Of a stretch of 64,000 nt of DNA, positions 35,161 to 44,241 are shown piece after piece. Source of the DNA: Massilia eburnea. GTDB lineage: Bacteria; Pseudomonadota; Gammaproteobacteria; Burkholderiales; Burkholderiaceae_D. Position numbers and translations under genes: made by a program. The notes beneath the pieces are model-generated. The model saw only the letters and a list, made by a program, of their open reading frames with translations. It was not told the DNA's origin and ran no database searches. Position 1 is the stretch's first letter. Every line of letters starts with the position of its first letter. The stretch spans positions 372,001-436,000 of the forward strand of contig NZ_WNKX01000001.1 of assembly GCF_009720745.1 (NCBI RefSeq), in the 5' to 3' direction.

Positions 35161-36787
35161 GTGCGGGCTTGGTGTCGACCCAGCGGGCCAGCACGCTGCG
35201 CACCGCCTGCCAGCCTGGGCGCACAGTTCCTGCGGCCTTGCTCTTGACTGGCGGCGCCTTCTGGCCGTTTTGCGCAGCCAGGGCGGCTTGCGCTTCCTGG
35301 GCGGCACGGGCAGCCTGGGCCCGTGCTTCGCGGCGCGCCGCAGCGGCGATGTCGGCCAGTTGCGCCAGTTGCACTGCGTTCGGGAAGGACTCCACCAGGT
35401 AGCGCGGCGGATGGTCTTCGGTGCGCTGCATCAGGGCGCCCACCACCGGCATGGCGGCATCCCAGCTCACCGTGATCGGCGGATCCAGGCTGGCGGGATC
35501 GGCAAAGTACAGCAAATCGGTCTTCGGCAAAAGGCTCGTCATGTCGCGCGTCCAGGTACAGGCGCTGGTCCGCAACTGCTCGGGACCGAGCTTGCCGACC
35601 AGGTAAGTAGCGATGCTGCGATTGCGCCCGCTTGCCATTTCATGCGCCTTCATCAATTCCTTCTGCAGGCGGTAATCATTGCCTTCCACGTACTTGGCCA
35701 GGCTGTTCAGGCGGCGCGCCAGGCTTGGCGGCACAAAAAACTGCCAGCGGCCGTCGACCCAGCGCAGCAGGCGCGGCATGACCATCTTTTCCTCGCGCAT
35801 GGCTTCAATGGCGGTTTTCAGCATCGCGTCCAGTGCTGCTTCGTTCTGGTCGCTGGCCACCATCAGCATGCCGCGGGTCGGCACCATCACCACCGGACGG
35901 CCATCGGTGACGGTCGCTTCGATCAATTCGGGCAGCAGCATGCGCGAGGAATCGTAGCCGTCGTTCCAGCCGCCGCCAAACACGCCTTGCGGCGACGACA
36001 GCAGGGGCGCGGTGGAGCGTGCCCGCAGGTTGGCGAAGGCTGCCTCGAAGGCCGCGTTCTCACTCATGTCCCATGCCTTGAGGTGGGCTTGCGCCACGCG
36101 GTGCACGACGCGGCCGCGATGGTAGGCCAGGCCCACTTCCAGCCCTTCGCACAAGGGACGGAACAACAAAGGCGAATAGCCGCGCGCAGCCGCCAGCATG
36201 GCCTGCCCGCGCTCGGAACTGTTGCGCACGATAGGCAGCAGGTGGCGCTCCGCATCTTCCACCATGCCCGGCGTATTGCCCATCAGGACCATGCCGGCCG
36301 TGTGGCGCAGCAAGTCTTCGCTGGCGGCCAGGGAAACGGCCAGCCATTCCTGGTACATACGCTCCAGCGGCACCACCAGTTCGAGCGGATAGGGCGAAGC
36401 CGGGCCGGGCACGCCGAACAGCTCCTGTTCGGACTCGATGTAACTCCAGCGCCGGCCCGGGTCGAGCAGCTCCAGGTGGGCTTGCAGCTGGGCGGCGTAT
36501 TCGGCCAGGGTGGCGCGCGCCACCGGTACTTTTTCCTCTTCGATCTCGCAGCGCACGCCGCAGCTCATCAAGGCTTCGCGATAGCGTTCGGCGGTAGCCC
36601 AGTCCACACCTTTCTTCAGGACGGCGCCATTGCCGGCAACGATAGGGCGCACCGCGTCCAGCGGACGCCGGAATAAAAGCATCAGGCGTGCCTCGACCCG
36701 CTCCCGCTGGAAGCTGTCTTGCACGCCGAGGGTTGTGAGCCGGTAGGTCGCCAAAATGTTGTCAACTTGAAAATTCTGCAACAGCAT
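35150..36787 (-). CDS. Large soluble protein of unknown function
   Basis: 545 residues with no signal peptide and no clear membrane helix. The N-terminal ~80 residues (LLQNFQVDNILATYRLTTLGV; RVEARLMLLFRRPLDAV) look like a small alpha/beta module. The middle (about 110-330) is mixed, with RGMLMVASDQNEAALDAM. Residues about 385-455 include a helical stretch with CTWTRDMTSLLP. The tail (about 480-545) is Ala/Arg/Gln-rich and possibly coiled. I do not recognise a domain. It is coupled by an 11-bp overlap to the sterol-desaturase-like gene downstream, so the two may act together. Confidence 0.55.
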   Translation of the reverse strand: MLLQNFQVDNILATYRLTTLGVQDSFQRERVEARLMLLFRRPLDAVRPIVAGNGAVLKKGVDWATAERYREALMSCGVRCEIEEEKVPVARATLAEYAAQLQAHLELLDPGRRWSYIESEQELFGVPGPASPYPLELVVPLERMYQEWLAVSLAASEDLLRHTAGMVLMGNTPGMVEDAERHLLPIVRNSSERGQAMLAAARGYSPLLFRPLCEGLEVGLAYHRGRVVHRVAQAHLKAWDMSENAAFEAAFANLRARSTAPLLSSPQGVFGGGWNDGYDSSRMLLPELIEATVTDGRPVVMVPTRGMLMVASDQNEAALDAMLKTAIEAMREEKMVMPRLLRWVDGRWQFFVPPSLARRLNSLAKYVEGNDYRLQKELMKAHEMASGRNRSIATYLVGKLGPEQLRTSACTWTRDMTSLLPKTDLLYFADPASLDPPITVSWDAAMPVVGALMQRTEDHPPRYLVESFPNAVQLAQLADIAAAARREARAQAARAAQEAQAALAAQNGQKAPPVKSKAAGTVRPGWQAVRSVLARWVDTKPAHAR

Positions 36788-36839
36788 TGTAAGGTAATGC
36801 GGCCAGCAAGAGGCGGCAAACCCGTATCATGTTGGCCCC

Positions 36840-37439
36840 ATGCCACAAACCATAGCCAGCTTCGCCACCAGCGAATTGAACGTCAAGAAAAGCCGCTTCC
36901 TGGGCTTTGTCCATCCGGTCGCCGATCGTGCCGCAGCGCAAGCTATTGTGGCACAGTTGCGGGCCCAACATCCCGCTGCCGCCCACGTCTGCTGGGCCCT
37001 GCTGGCAGGCGGCCAGTCGGCCGCCGTCGACGATGGCGAGCCGGGCGGCACTGCGGGCCGTCCCATGCTGGACGTGCTGCGCCACCAGGACCTGGAAGGC
37101 GTGCTGGCCGCCGTGGTGCGCTATTACGGCGGCATCAAGCTGGGCGCCGGCGGCCTGGTGCGGGCCTACACCGATGCCGTCGCCCAAGCCCTGCTGACGG
37201 TGGAAAAGATCGCCATCGTGCGCTACACCGAGCTGCGCTGCACCCTGCCCTACCCGCTGGAAGGCTTGCTGCGGCGCGAGCTGGCGGCCGCCGGCGCCAG
37301 CCTGGTCGAGGTTGGCCATGACGAGCGCGTGATGCTGGCCTTCCGCGTCGCCGAACACACGGCAGCCGCACTGGTGGCCAGGCTGGACGAAGCGGCCAGC
37401 GGACAGCTGGCATGGCTGAAAAACGAGCCCGACTGTTAA
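36840..37439 (+). CDS. yigZ: YigZ/IMPACT family protein
   Basis: 199 residues. The family core is clear: VKKSRFLGFV near the start, DDGEPGGTAGRPMLDVL (about 62-78) and VVRYYGGIKLGAGGLVRAY (about 90-109), followed by the C-terminal UPF0029-like domain (about 130-190). YigZ has an S5-like fold and is often annotated as a putative translation-associated or proline-peptidase-like protein; its exact reaction is unsettled. The gene stands alone, with a diguanylate cyclase downstream. Confidence 0.92.
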   Translation: MPQTIASFATSELNVKKSRFLGFVHPVADRAAAQAIVAQLRAQHPAAAHVCWALLAGGQSAAVDDGEPGGTAGRPMLDVLRHQDLEGVLAAVVRYYGGIKLGAGGLVRAYTDAVAQALLTVEKIAIVRYTELRCTLPYPLEGLLRRELAAAGASLVEVGHDERVMLAFRVAEHTAAALVARLDEAASGQLAWLKNEPDC

Positions 37440-37504
37440 GACTCGTGATTTTCTGTTAACAATTTTTGCCAGATTGCCGCGCTCTCGATACTGTCCTAGA
37501 CATC

Positions 37505-38425
37505 ATGCGCGACGAAACACTGTTTTCTGGCACTCAACTGGCTGCTGTGTTGAATGCCCTGCCCGACCCTGCGTTCATCCTGACGCGCAGCGGACGCTAT
37601 ATGGCTATTTTCGGCGGCATCGACGCCCGCTATTACCACGACGGCTCGCACCTGATCGGCAAAACCATCCACCAGGTGCTGGAAGCCGCCAAGGCGAGCT
37701 GGTTCCAGCAGGAGATTGAAAAAGCCCTGCTGAGCCAGGCGCTGCACATCGTCGAATACGGGCTGGCGGCCTGCGATGTGAAAGGCTTGCAATCCGACGG
37801 CCCCGCTTACAGCCTGTGGTTCGAAGGCCGCATCCAGGCGCTGGACTTTCCGGTGAACGGTGAAGATGCCGTGCTGTGGGTGGCCAGCAACATCACCGCC
37901 CGCAAGGAGCTGGAAAACCGGCTGCGTATGCTGAGCGAGATCGACGCCCTGTCCGGCTTGCTCAACCGGCGCAAGCTGATGCACGTGCTGGCCGAGCACT
38001 TCGATACTTTCCAACGCTACGGCACGCCATTGGCCATGCTGATTTTCGACATCGACCATTTCAAGCGCGTTAATGATGAGCACGGCCACCTGGCCGGTGA
38101 CGTAGTGATCCGCACCGCGGCCGACGTTTGCCGCAGCGAGTTGCGCAGCACCGACGCGCCAGCGCGCCTGGGCGGAGATGAATTCGTGGTCCTGATGCCA
38201 CACACCACCCGCGACCAGGCAGCGCCGATCGCCGAACGCCTGCGCCAGCGCATCGCCTGCACGCTGCAGGCTCTTGGCAGCATTGGCGAGGGCGCCACAA
38301 TCAGCGGCGGCCTGTGCGAATTCCGCCCAAGCGACGGCTCCTGCGAAGATGTGCTGAAACGGGGCGACGATGCGCTCTACCAGGCCAAGCGCGCTGGCCG
38401 CAACCGCATCCTCTGCACCGAGTGA
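37505..38425 (+). CDS. PAS-GGDEF diguanylate cyclase
   Basis: 306 residues. An N-terminal PAS-like domain (about 10-130, opening LNALPDPAFILTRSGRYMAIF) is joined by a helix (ARKELENRLRMLSEIDALSG) to a GGDEF domain (about 140-305). The active site reads RLGGDEFVVLMP, with RSTD five residues before it as the inhibitory site, and IDHFKRVNDEHGHLAGD gives the metal and nucleotide motifs. It should make cyclic-di-GMP in the cytosol and be product-inhibited. The ATG at 37505 has no good ribosome site; a TTG at 37466 would add 13 residues. Confidence 0.92.
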   Translation: MRDETLFSGTQLAAVLNALPDPAFILTRSGRYMAIFGGIDARYYHDGSHLIGKTIHQVLEAAKASWFQQEIEKALLSQALHIVEYGLAACDVKGLQSDGPAYSLWFEGRIQALDFPVNGEDAVLWVASNITARKELENRLRMLSEIDALSGLLNRRKLMHVLAEHFDTFQRYGTPLAMLIFDIDHFKRVNDEHGHLAGDVVIRTAADVCRSELRSTDAPARLGGDEFVVLMPHTTRDQAAPIAERLRQRIACTLQALGSIGEGATISGGLCEFRPSDGSCEDVLKRGDDALYQAKRAGRNRILCTE

Positions 38426-38483
38426 TGCTTGCGGGGGCTTGGTAAAAGGTTCAGAATTCCCTCAACGCCCGAGGGAGGTTGAA

Positions 38484-39221
38484 ATGGACTCTTTGCTTCA
38501 CTTCAAACCCGGCGACACCTGGCTGCTGCGCGGCCGCGGTGCGCGCGACAGGAACCACTTGCTGGCACCGACCACTGCGTCCCGTGCCTCAGCCGTCCCT
38601 GCCATCAGCCGATGGCGCGGCCTCGAAGCCCTTCCCATGCACCTGTTGCAAAAGCTGCGCGAGGCGCGCGCCAACGACGCCTTTGCGCGCCGCCTGGAAA
38701 ACTTGCAAGTCTGCGTCTCGCGCGCCGAAATCCAGCTGCGCCAACTGGCCTCGCCCCAGCCCTGGCAAGTGCCGGGCGCCGGCCAGGTGCTCAGCGGCGA
38801 CGCCATGCTGGCCAGTTGGCGGCAGGTGGCCGATGGCGGCCCGCTGGCGCGGGAATTTGCCACCTACGCCTGCCACGTTTCCGCTTGCACCCGCCAGTTG
38901 CAGGAGGCGCTGGCCAGCTTCGAGCAGCTGGCGCAGCAGGCGGCGGCCCATGAACGCCATGGCCCCTTGTATGCATTGGCGGAACGTTTGATCGGCTGGG
39001 GCGACACCCTGGTGGAAGACGAAGTGGCGGACGAAGTCATGCTGCGCATCCAGGCCTACCCTGAAATATATGAGCAAATGCTGGAAGAAGCCGGCGGCGG
39101 CAGCGACGAATCCGCCGCCAGCCTGGAATCGCTGGGTGACGCCGACCTGCTGCGCCTGGACTGGGCCGGCGGCCAGCGCACCATGCTGCTCAAGTCGCTC
39201 ACGCGTTTGCGCGGCATCTGA
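38484..39221 (+). CDS. Soluble protein of unknown function
   Basis: 245 residues from the ATG at 38484, which follows GAGGGAGG. The first ~40 residues are basic and polar. The rest is mostly helical (LRQLASPQPWQVPG; ATYACHVSACTRQLQEALASFEQLAQQ), without signal or membrane segments and with an acidic C-terminal region. I do not recognise a family. It is followed by the DUF2970 gene after 83 bp and could be cotranscribed with it. Confidence 0.55.
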   Translation: MDSLLHFKPGDTWLLRGRGARDRNHLLAPTTASRASAVPAISRWRGLEALPMHLLQKLREARANDAFARRLENLQVCVSRAEIQLRQLASPQPWQVPGAGQVLSGDAMLASWRQVADGGPLAREFATYACHVSACTRQLQEALASFEQLAQQAAAHERHGPLYALAERLIGWGDTLVEDEVADEVMLRIQAYPEIYEQMLEEAGGGSDESAASLESLGDADLLRLDWAGGQRTMLLKSLTRLRGI

Positions 39222-39304
39222 TACGGTCGTTTGCAGGCGCTTCTGCGCCTGTTTTTCGGGGCTGGACCGGCGCACAATGGGCACTACCTCGAAAGGAAAA
39301 CGAC

Positions 39305-39502
39305 ATGGACAATAGCAAATCCCGCGGCTTCGGTGAAACCATGCTGGCTGTCGCCTGGTCCTTCATCGGACTGCGCCGGCGCAGCGATTTCGAACGCGAT
39401 GTCGGCGCCCTGCGCCCCGGCTACGTGATAGTGGGCGCGCTGATTGCAGCCAGCTGCTTCGTCGGCCTCTTGCTGGCGGCAGTGCGCATGGCCACATCGT
39501 GA
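39305..39502 (+). CDS. DUF2970 small membrane protein
   Basis: 65 residues. The basic start ([24 protein letters not shown]) and the single hydrophobic helix ([24 protein letters not shown]) match the DUF2970 family, found mainly in betaproteobacteria and of unknown function. A GAAAGGA ribosome site precedes it. Its last 82 bases overlap the end of the convergent chemoreceptor gene. Confidence 0.75.
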   Translation: MDNSKSRGFGETMLAVAWSFIGLRRRSDFERDVGALRPGYVIVGALIAASCFVGLLLAAVRMATS

Positions 39503-41058
39503 TGTCCCTGCAGCTTGAACACGCCCACCAAGGTATCGAGGTGGGCGGCTTGCTGCTTCAACGCATCCGCCGCTGATGCGGCTTCCTCCACCAGCGCGGC
39601 ATTCTGCTGCGTCACCGTATCCATTTCCGTCACGGCGCGGTTGATCTGCTCGATGCCGGCGCTTTGCTCGTCGCCGGCGGCCGTGATTTCGCGCATGATC
39701 TGCGACACCCGCTGCACCGAGACCACCACTTCGTCCATCGTGCTGCCGGCGCGCGCCACCAGCGCACTGCCCTCATCCACCTGCTCCACCGAACTTACGA
39801 TCAGGTCCTTGATTTCTTTGGCGGCGGCGGCCGAACGCTGGGCCAGCTGGCGTACCTCGCTGGCCACCACGGCAAACCCGCGCCCCTGCTCGCCGGCGCG
39901 GGCCGCCTCCACTGCTGCATTCAGGGCCAGGATATTGGTCTGGAAAGCGATGCCGTCGATGACGCCGATGATGTCTGCAATCTTGCGCGAGGAATCGCTG
40001 ATATTGCCCATGGTCTGAACCACCTGGCCGACCACGGCGCCGCCCTGCTGCGCGACCGCACTCGCCGCAGCGGCCAGCTCGTTGGCCTGGCGCGCATTGC
40101 TGCCGTTCTCGCGCACGGCGCTGGTCAGCTCTTCCATCGAGGATGCGGTTTCCTCCAGCGCGCTGGCCTGCTGCTCGGTGCGCGAGGACAGGTCCAGGTT
40201 GCCGGCCGCGATTTCGGTCGCGGCGGCGTTGATGTTTTCCGTCCCCTGCCGCACTTCGGACACGATGCGCAGCAGGCTGTCGCGCATGGTGCTCATGGCC
40301 TTCATCATGCTGGATTCGTCATCGTGGCGGGTCGCCACGTGCACGGTCAGGTCGCCGGCGGCAATACGGCCGGCGATTTCGGCAGCGACATCCGGTTCAC
40401 CGCCCAACTGCGCCAGCAGGCGGCGCGCGATCAGTGTGGCGGCCACTACGCCGGCCACCAGTGCCAGCGCGCTCATGGCCAGCATCATGCTGCGGGCCGA
40501 AGCATAAGCTTGAGCCGCCGCGGCGGCATCGCTCTCATTATGCTTGCGCTGCAGAAGAACGTCTTCGTCCATGGCGTCCTGCCAGCGCTGGGTGACCGGG
40601 CCAGCCTTTGCCATCAGGATCGCCGTTGCTTCGTCATCCTTATGGTTCAGCGCCAATTGCAGTACCTGGTCGTTCAGGGGGCGGGCTTCCTGCTGTAAAG
40701 CGCGAATGCGCGCGCGGATCGCCTTCCCTTCCTCGGTATCGGGCAGGGCATCCACCGCTACCCGCGCCTTGTCATATGTATCGCGTGCAGCCCCGATCTT
40801 GGGTAGCTCGCGCTTCATGGCTGCTTCATCCGAGAGCAGCACGATAGTGCGGATGACGCGGGAAACGATGTGCACCGACTCCGACATGTCCTGAACAAGG
40901 GTCAGCTTCGCCACATTCAGCTGAACCACTTTTTCCAGCTGGGCGTGAATGCGGTGCATGTTATAGATGCCAAGGCCGGAAATGCCTGCCATCAGGACCA
41001 GCACCAGGCCAAATCCCAGCGCCAGACGTGTGCCCACCTTCATCGACTGCTTCGACAT
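39421..41058 (-). CDS. Methyl-accepting chemotaxis protein (Tar-like)
   Basis: 545 residues from the ATG at 41058 (AAAGGAAAAG upstream). A transmembrane helix (about 11-32), a four-helix-bundle periplasmic domain (about 35-185), a second transmembrane helix (about 190-210), HAMP (about 212-265) and the signalling domain follow. The tip sequence [27 protein letters not shown] binds CheA and Che[11 protein letters not shown] is close to the usual end of such receptors, and an extra 25-residue tail follows. No NWETF-type tail for CheR/CheB is present. It is convergent with DUF2970. Confidence 0.93.
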   Translation of the reverse strand: MSKQSMKVGTRLALGFGLVLVLMAGISGLGIYNMHRIHAQLEKVVQLNVAKLTLVQDMSESVHIVSRVIRTIVLLSDEAAMKRELPKIGAARDTYDKARVAVDALPDTEEGKAIRARIRALQQEARPLNDQVLQLALNHKDDEATAILMAKAGPVTQRWQDAMDEDVLLQRKHNESDAAAAAQAYASARSMMLAMSALALVAGVVAATLIARRLLAQLGGEPDVAAEIAGRIAAGDLTVHVATRHDDESSMMKAMSTMRDSLLRIVSEVRQGTENINAAATEIAAGNLDLSSRTEQQASALEETASSMEELTSAVRENGSNARQANELAAAASAVAQQGGAVVGQVVQTMGNISDSSRKIADIIGVIDGIAFQTNILALNAAVEAARAGEQGRGFAVVASEVRQLAQRSAAAAKEIKDLIVSSVEQVDEGSALVARAGSTMDEVVVSVQRVSQIMREITAAGDEQSAGIEQINRAVTEMDTVTQQNAALVEEAASAADALKQQAAHLDTLVGVFKLQGHHDVAMRTAASKRPTKQLAAISAPTIT

Positions 41059-41165
41059 GGCTTTTCCTTTCGTAGCGACTCTGCAACCCGGGTGCTTCAA
41101 ATAGGCAAGACTACACCAATTCAATTAGAATCTGTCGATTCCAAAATATAAGCCGCCGCCCCAAC

Positions 41166-42563
41166 ATGAACCTGCAAGTCATCCTGAACCTGGCCGTCGC
41201 GGCCCTTTTGCTGGCCTTCCTCGCAGTGCAGCAAAAGCGCCACGCCAGCTTCACGGTGCGCGTGTTTTCCGCGCTGGGGCTGGGCATTGTCCTGGGCGCC
41301 GGGCTGCAGCTGCTGTATGGCGCGAGCAGCGAGGAAGTCAAAGTTACGGGCGAATACCTCGATATCGTCGGTAGCGGCTATGTCAGGCTGCTGCAGATGA
41401 TCGTCATGCCGCTGATCATGGTGTCCATCGTGTCTGCCATCCTCAAGCTGCGCAATGCCAGCTCGCTGGGCAAGATCAGCGCCCTGACCATCGGCACCCT
41501 GATGATCACCACCACCGTAGCGGCGGCCATCGGCATCCTGATGGCCAAGCTGTTCAACCTGAGCGCGGTGGGCCTGGCTTCCAATGCAGCCGAAGTTGCG
41601 CGCGGCGTCTACCTGCAAGGCAAGCTGGCCGACGCCCAGGCGCTGTCGCTGCCGAACATGATCCTGTCCTTCATTCCGAGCAATCCCTTCCTCGACATGA
41701 CGGGCGCACGCAAGACGTCGACCATCGCGGTGGTGGTGTTTGCCGTATTTATCGGCGTGGCCGCCATCGGCATCGCGGAAAAGAAGCCGGACCACTTCAC
41801 TTCCTTCGACCATGCAGTGCACGTGGCGCACACCATTGTGATGCGCATGGTGACCCTGGTGCTGCGCCTGACGCCGTACGGCGTGTTCGCCCTGATGGCG
41901 CAGGTGGTGTCCAGCTCAAGCTATGCCGACATCCTGAACCTGATCGGCTTTGTGGTGGCATCCTACTGCGCCCTGCTGCTGATGTTCTGCGTGCACCTGG
42001 CGATGGTGAGCGCCAGCGGCCTCAATCCGCTGCGCTACACGAAGAAGATCCTGCCGGTGCTGACCTTTGCCTTCACCTCCCGCACCAGCGCCGGTTCCAT
42101 TCCGATGAGCGTGCAGACCCAGACCGAGCGCCTTGGCACGCCGGAAGGCATCGCCAACTTTGCCGCCTCCTTCGGCGCCACCATAGGCCAGAACGGCTGC
42201 GCCGGCATTTATCCCGCCATGCTGGCGGTGATGATTGCGCCGACGGTCGGCATCGATCCATTCACCGTCGGCTTCCTGGCGCCGCTGCTGGCGATCATCA
42301 CCGTCGGTTCGGTGGGCGTGGCCGGCGTAGGCGGCGGCGCGACTTTCGCCGCACTGATCGTCTTGTCTTCCATGAACTTGCCGGTGGCGCTGGCAGGCCT
42401 GCTGATTTCCATCGAACCGCTGATCGATATGGGCCGCACTGCGCTCAACGTGAGCGGTTCGATTGCGGCCGGCACGGTGACCAGCCGCATCATGGGTGAA
42501 ACCAATATGGCGACCTTCGCCAGCAACCAGGAATTGCAGATCGATTCCACTTCCAACGCATAA
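41166..42563 (+). CDS. tcyP: L-cystine/dicarboxylate-type sodium symporter (TcyP-like)
   Basis: 465 residues, about eight to ten transmembrane helices plus re-entrant hairpins. The family is indicated by YVRLLQMIVMPLIMVSIVSA, the SRTSAGSIPMSVQTQTERLG hairpin and GATIGQNGCAGIYPAMLAVM; the QNGCAG phrase fits cystine transporters of the YdjN/TcyP group rather than glutamate transporters. It imports cystine with Na+. The DsbA gene follows 11 bp later, an operon pairing that links cystine uptake with periplasmic thiol chemistry. Confidence 0.85.
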   Translation: MNLQVILNLAVAALLLAFLAVQQKRHASFTVRVFSALGLGIVLGAGLQLLYGASSEEVKVTGEYLDIVGSGYVRLLQMIVMPLIMVSIVSAILKLRNASSLGKISALTIGTLMITTTVAAAIGILMAKLFNLSAVGLASNAAEVARGVYLQGKLADAQALSLPNMILSFIPSNPFLDMTGARKTSTIAVVVFAVFIGVAAIGIAEKKPDHFTSFDHAVHVAHTIVMRMVTLVLRLTPYGVFALMAQVVSSSSYADILNLIGFVVASYCALLLMFCVHLAMVSASGLNPLRYTKKILPVLTFAFTSRTSAGSIPMSVQTQTERLGTPEGIANFAASFGATIGQNGCAGIYPAMLAVMIAPTVGIDPFTVGFLAPLLAIITVGSVGVAGVGGGATFAALIVLSSMNLPVALAGLLISIEPLIDMGRTALNVSGSIAAGTVTSRIMGETNMATFASNQELQIDSTSNA

Positions 42564-42574
42564 CAGGAGACCTC

Positions 42575-43231
42575 ATGCGCCGTATCGCCTTATCCCTCGC
42601 TCTGGCGTCACTCGCCGCCGGCAATGCCTTCGCCTCGCCAAGCAACCCGGTGAACGGCGCCGAATTCCGCACCCTGCAGCAGGCGCAGCCGACGCAGAAG
42701 GTGGAAGGCAAGGTCGAAGTGATCGAGTTCTTCATGTATCACTGCCCCGCGTGCTACGCCGTGGATAATCCGTTGACCGAGTGGGCCAGGAAGAATGAGG
42801 ACAAGGTGAACTTCCGCCGCATCCACCTCTCCAGCGGTGAACTGCGCGACTTCGAAGCGCGCCTTTACGTGACGCTGGAAGCGCTGCAACTGCAGGACGC
42901 CATGTACGGCAAGGTGCTGGAAGCCTGGCACAAGGAACACCGCCGCCTGCGTAGCGATGAAGAGAACCTGAACTGGGCGCTGCGCAACGGGATCGACAAA
43001 GAGAAGTTCCTGTCGGCCTACAATTCCTTCGGCGTGGCGATGCGCCTGAAAGCGCTGGCGCGCATGGCGGATGCCTACGGCGTGACCGGCACGCCGACCA
43101 TCGTCGTCAACGGCAAGTTCGTGACCGAGCCGCAGATGGTGGCGCAAGCCAATCCCAACATGCCGGGCACGGAAGTGATTCCATCGTCCATGCAGGTGCT
43201 GGACGCGCTGGTTGCGCGCTCGCGCCAGTAA
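42575..43231 (+). CDS. dsbA: Thiol:disulfide interchange protein DsbA
   Basis: 218 residues with a signal peptide (MRRIALSLALASLAAGNAFA). The thioredoxin-fold active site is CPAC (Cys-57 to Cys-60) in EFFMYHCPACYAVDN, where Escherichia coli DsbA has CPHC; Ala in place of His should lower oxidising power. The cis-proline loop is TGTPTIVVNG. The helical insertion (about 85-145) and DsbA length are normal. It forms disulphides in exported proteins. Its position 11 bp after the cystine symporter suggests cotranscription. Confidence 0.92.
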   Translation: MRRIALSLALASLAAGNAFASPSNPVNGAEFRTLQQAQPTQKVEGKVEVIEFFMYHCPACYAVDNPLTEWARKNEDKVNFRRIHLSSGELRDFEARLYVTLEALQLQDAMYGKVLEAWHKEHRRLRSDEENLNWALRNGIDKEKFLSAYNSFGVAMRLKALARMADAYGVTGTPTIVVNGKFVTEPQMVAQANPNMPGTEVIPSSMQVLDALVARSRQ

Positions 43232-43251
43232 TTCCGCCTCTCGCTCTCCCG

Positions 43252-43278
43252 CCGAACCAGGCTATCAGTCTGGTTCGG
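43252..43278. terminator. Hairpin after dsbA
   Basis: CCGAACCAG and CTGGTTCGG pair as a 9-bp perfect stem with a 9-nt loop, starting 20 bp after the dsbA stop. No T-run follows, so termination here would be weak or Rho-dependent. It marks the boundary between core-like sequence and the accessory region. Confidence 0.45.
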
Positions 43279-43342
43279 TGCGGCGCCAGCATTTCGCCCG
43301 GCTCCCCCTGTCCCCGCCCATTGCCCCCCGCGCACTTAGACG

Positions 43343-43373
43343 TCATAATGACTTTTACTAAAACGTTAATATG
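43343..43373. repeat. Intergenic repeat copy A of accessory region
   Basis: 31 bp beginning TCATAATGACTTTTACTAAA, identical at 29 positions to 45021-45051. Weaker similarity continues about 40 bp to the left. Each copy sits just before a short gene for an exported protein (43399 and 45076). Confidence 0.8.
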
Positions 43374-43398
43374 ACATCCAAGCCACATTAGGCGACGA

Positions 43399-43806
43399 AT
43401 GGGTAAACAATTGCGGTGGTTCCTTGTGCTTGTGATGCCCCTGTTTCTGGGCGGGTGCTTATTTGACTCCGGGGTGGAATGGCGTGCCGGCCCGTACGCG
43501 TTGCTTTGGATCGACACATCAGAGAATACTTCAATCTGTCGCGACCTCGGGAACGGCAATTGGATTGGCAGGATTGACGGTACGGTATTTGCGGTCGGAT
43601 GGGACGGGCGGTACTTAGTGGCGAAACAGCATCCTAGTTTTGATCGAAGCCAGACAAACTACTTCATCATTGATTCAGCAAACGACGGGGAGTTTGTCGA
43701 TCCATCAAGCGTTGTGATAGGGCCGCTTACTGCACTTGAATTTCAAAGAAAATCGACGGAGATGAAACTTCCGAAATTCTCGAAGGTATTGGAGTCTTTG
43801 GATTAA
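43399..43806 (+). CDS. Putative lipoprotein of unknown function
   Basis: 135 residues with a lipoprotein signal (FLVLVMPLFLGGC; lipidated Cys near residue 20). The mature part is short and beta-rich (YALLWIDTSENTSICRDLG; GTVFAVGWDGRYLVAK). Base composition is clearly less GC-rich than in neighbouring core genes. It is the first gene of the accessory region, 26 bp after repeat copy A, and is followed by an attC-like site. No family is recognised. Confidence 0.65.
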   Translation: MGKQLRWFLVLVMPLFLGGCLFDSGVEWRAGPYALLWIDTSENTSICRDLGNGNWIGRIDGTVFAVGWDGRYLVAKQHPSFDRSQTNYFIIDSANDGEFVDPSSVVIGPLTALEFQRKSTEMKLPKFSKVLESLD

Positions 43807-43813
43807 TCTACAT

Positions 43814-43861
43814 GCCCAACAATTTATCGAACGCAGACGCGCTTGCGGGCGCCGGTTAGCA
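43814..43861. other. attC-like site between short genes
   Basis: Eight bases after the lipoprotein stop, GCCCAAC (43814-43820) fits the integron RYYYAAC box. The partner GTTAGC ends at 43860, next to the following gene's ATG, close to but not matching GTTRRRY. AACAATT after the first box is common in attC sites. The 48-bp length is short, the boxes pair imperfectly, and no integron integrase was found, so this is tentative. Confidence 0.3.
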
Positions 43862-44241
43862 TGAACAATCGAATTGACTTTGAAGGTGTGTTTCATTTAT
43901 TCCCGTCCCATGTGGCAGTCATGTCTGGTTACCGCCCCCAGCACCTGCTCCATGAAAATTACCAGAGCAGCGGAACGCACACCTACCCGGACAGAGCGCT
44001 GGTGAATCCTGATGAACCTGCACTGGTTCAGGTGCAGCTCATTTCGCCCGAGGTCTATCCATGCTGTCTGTGGGAGGGACGGGTACTCTCGATTTTGGAG
44101 GGGACACGCCTCGTCGGCAAGCTGACTGTCAGAAAAATCATCAACAAATCGCTGGGCGTGCTTCAAGAGAACTACAAGTCTCGGTGGGAAGATCCAGCGC
44201 GTTTGGACAAACCCAGGAGGCAGTGCAGTGAGGTTAAGTAA
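43861..44241 (+). CDS. EF-Tu domain-3-like stand-alone protein
   Basis: 126 residues. About 100 resemble the C-terminal beta-barrel of elongation factor Tu: FEGVFHLFP, VMSGYRPQHL (the GYRPQ signature), VNPDEPALVQVQLISPE, and ILEGTRLVGKLTVRKII. No GTPase domain is present. Such stand-alone barrels could imitate EF-Tu or bind a toxin that targets translation; function is not known. Its last 14 bases overlap the next gene, so the two are translated together, an arrangement typical of small interacting partners such as immunity proteins. ATG at 43861 directly follows the attC-like box. Confidence 0.65.
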   Translation: MNNRIDFEGVFHLFPSHVAVMSGYRPQHLLHENYQSSGTHTYPDRALVNPDEPALVQVQLISPEVYPCCLWEGRVLSILEGTRLVGKLTVRKIINKSLGVLQENYKSRWEDPARLDKPRRQCSEVK

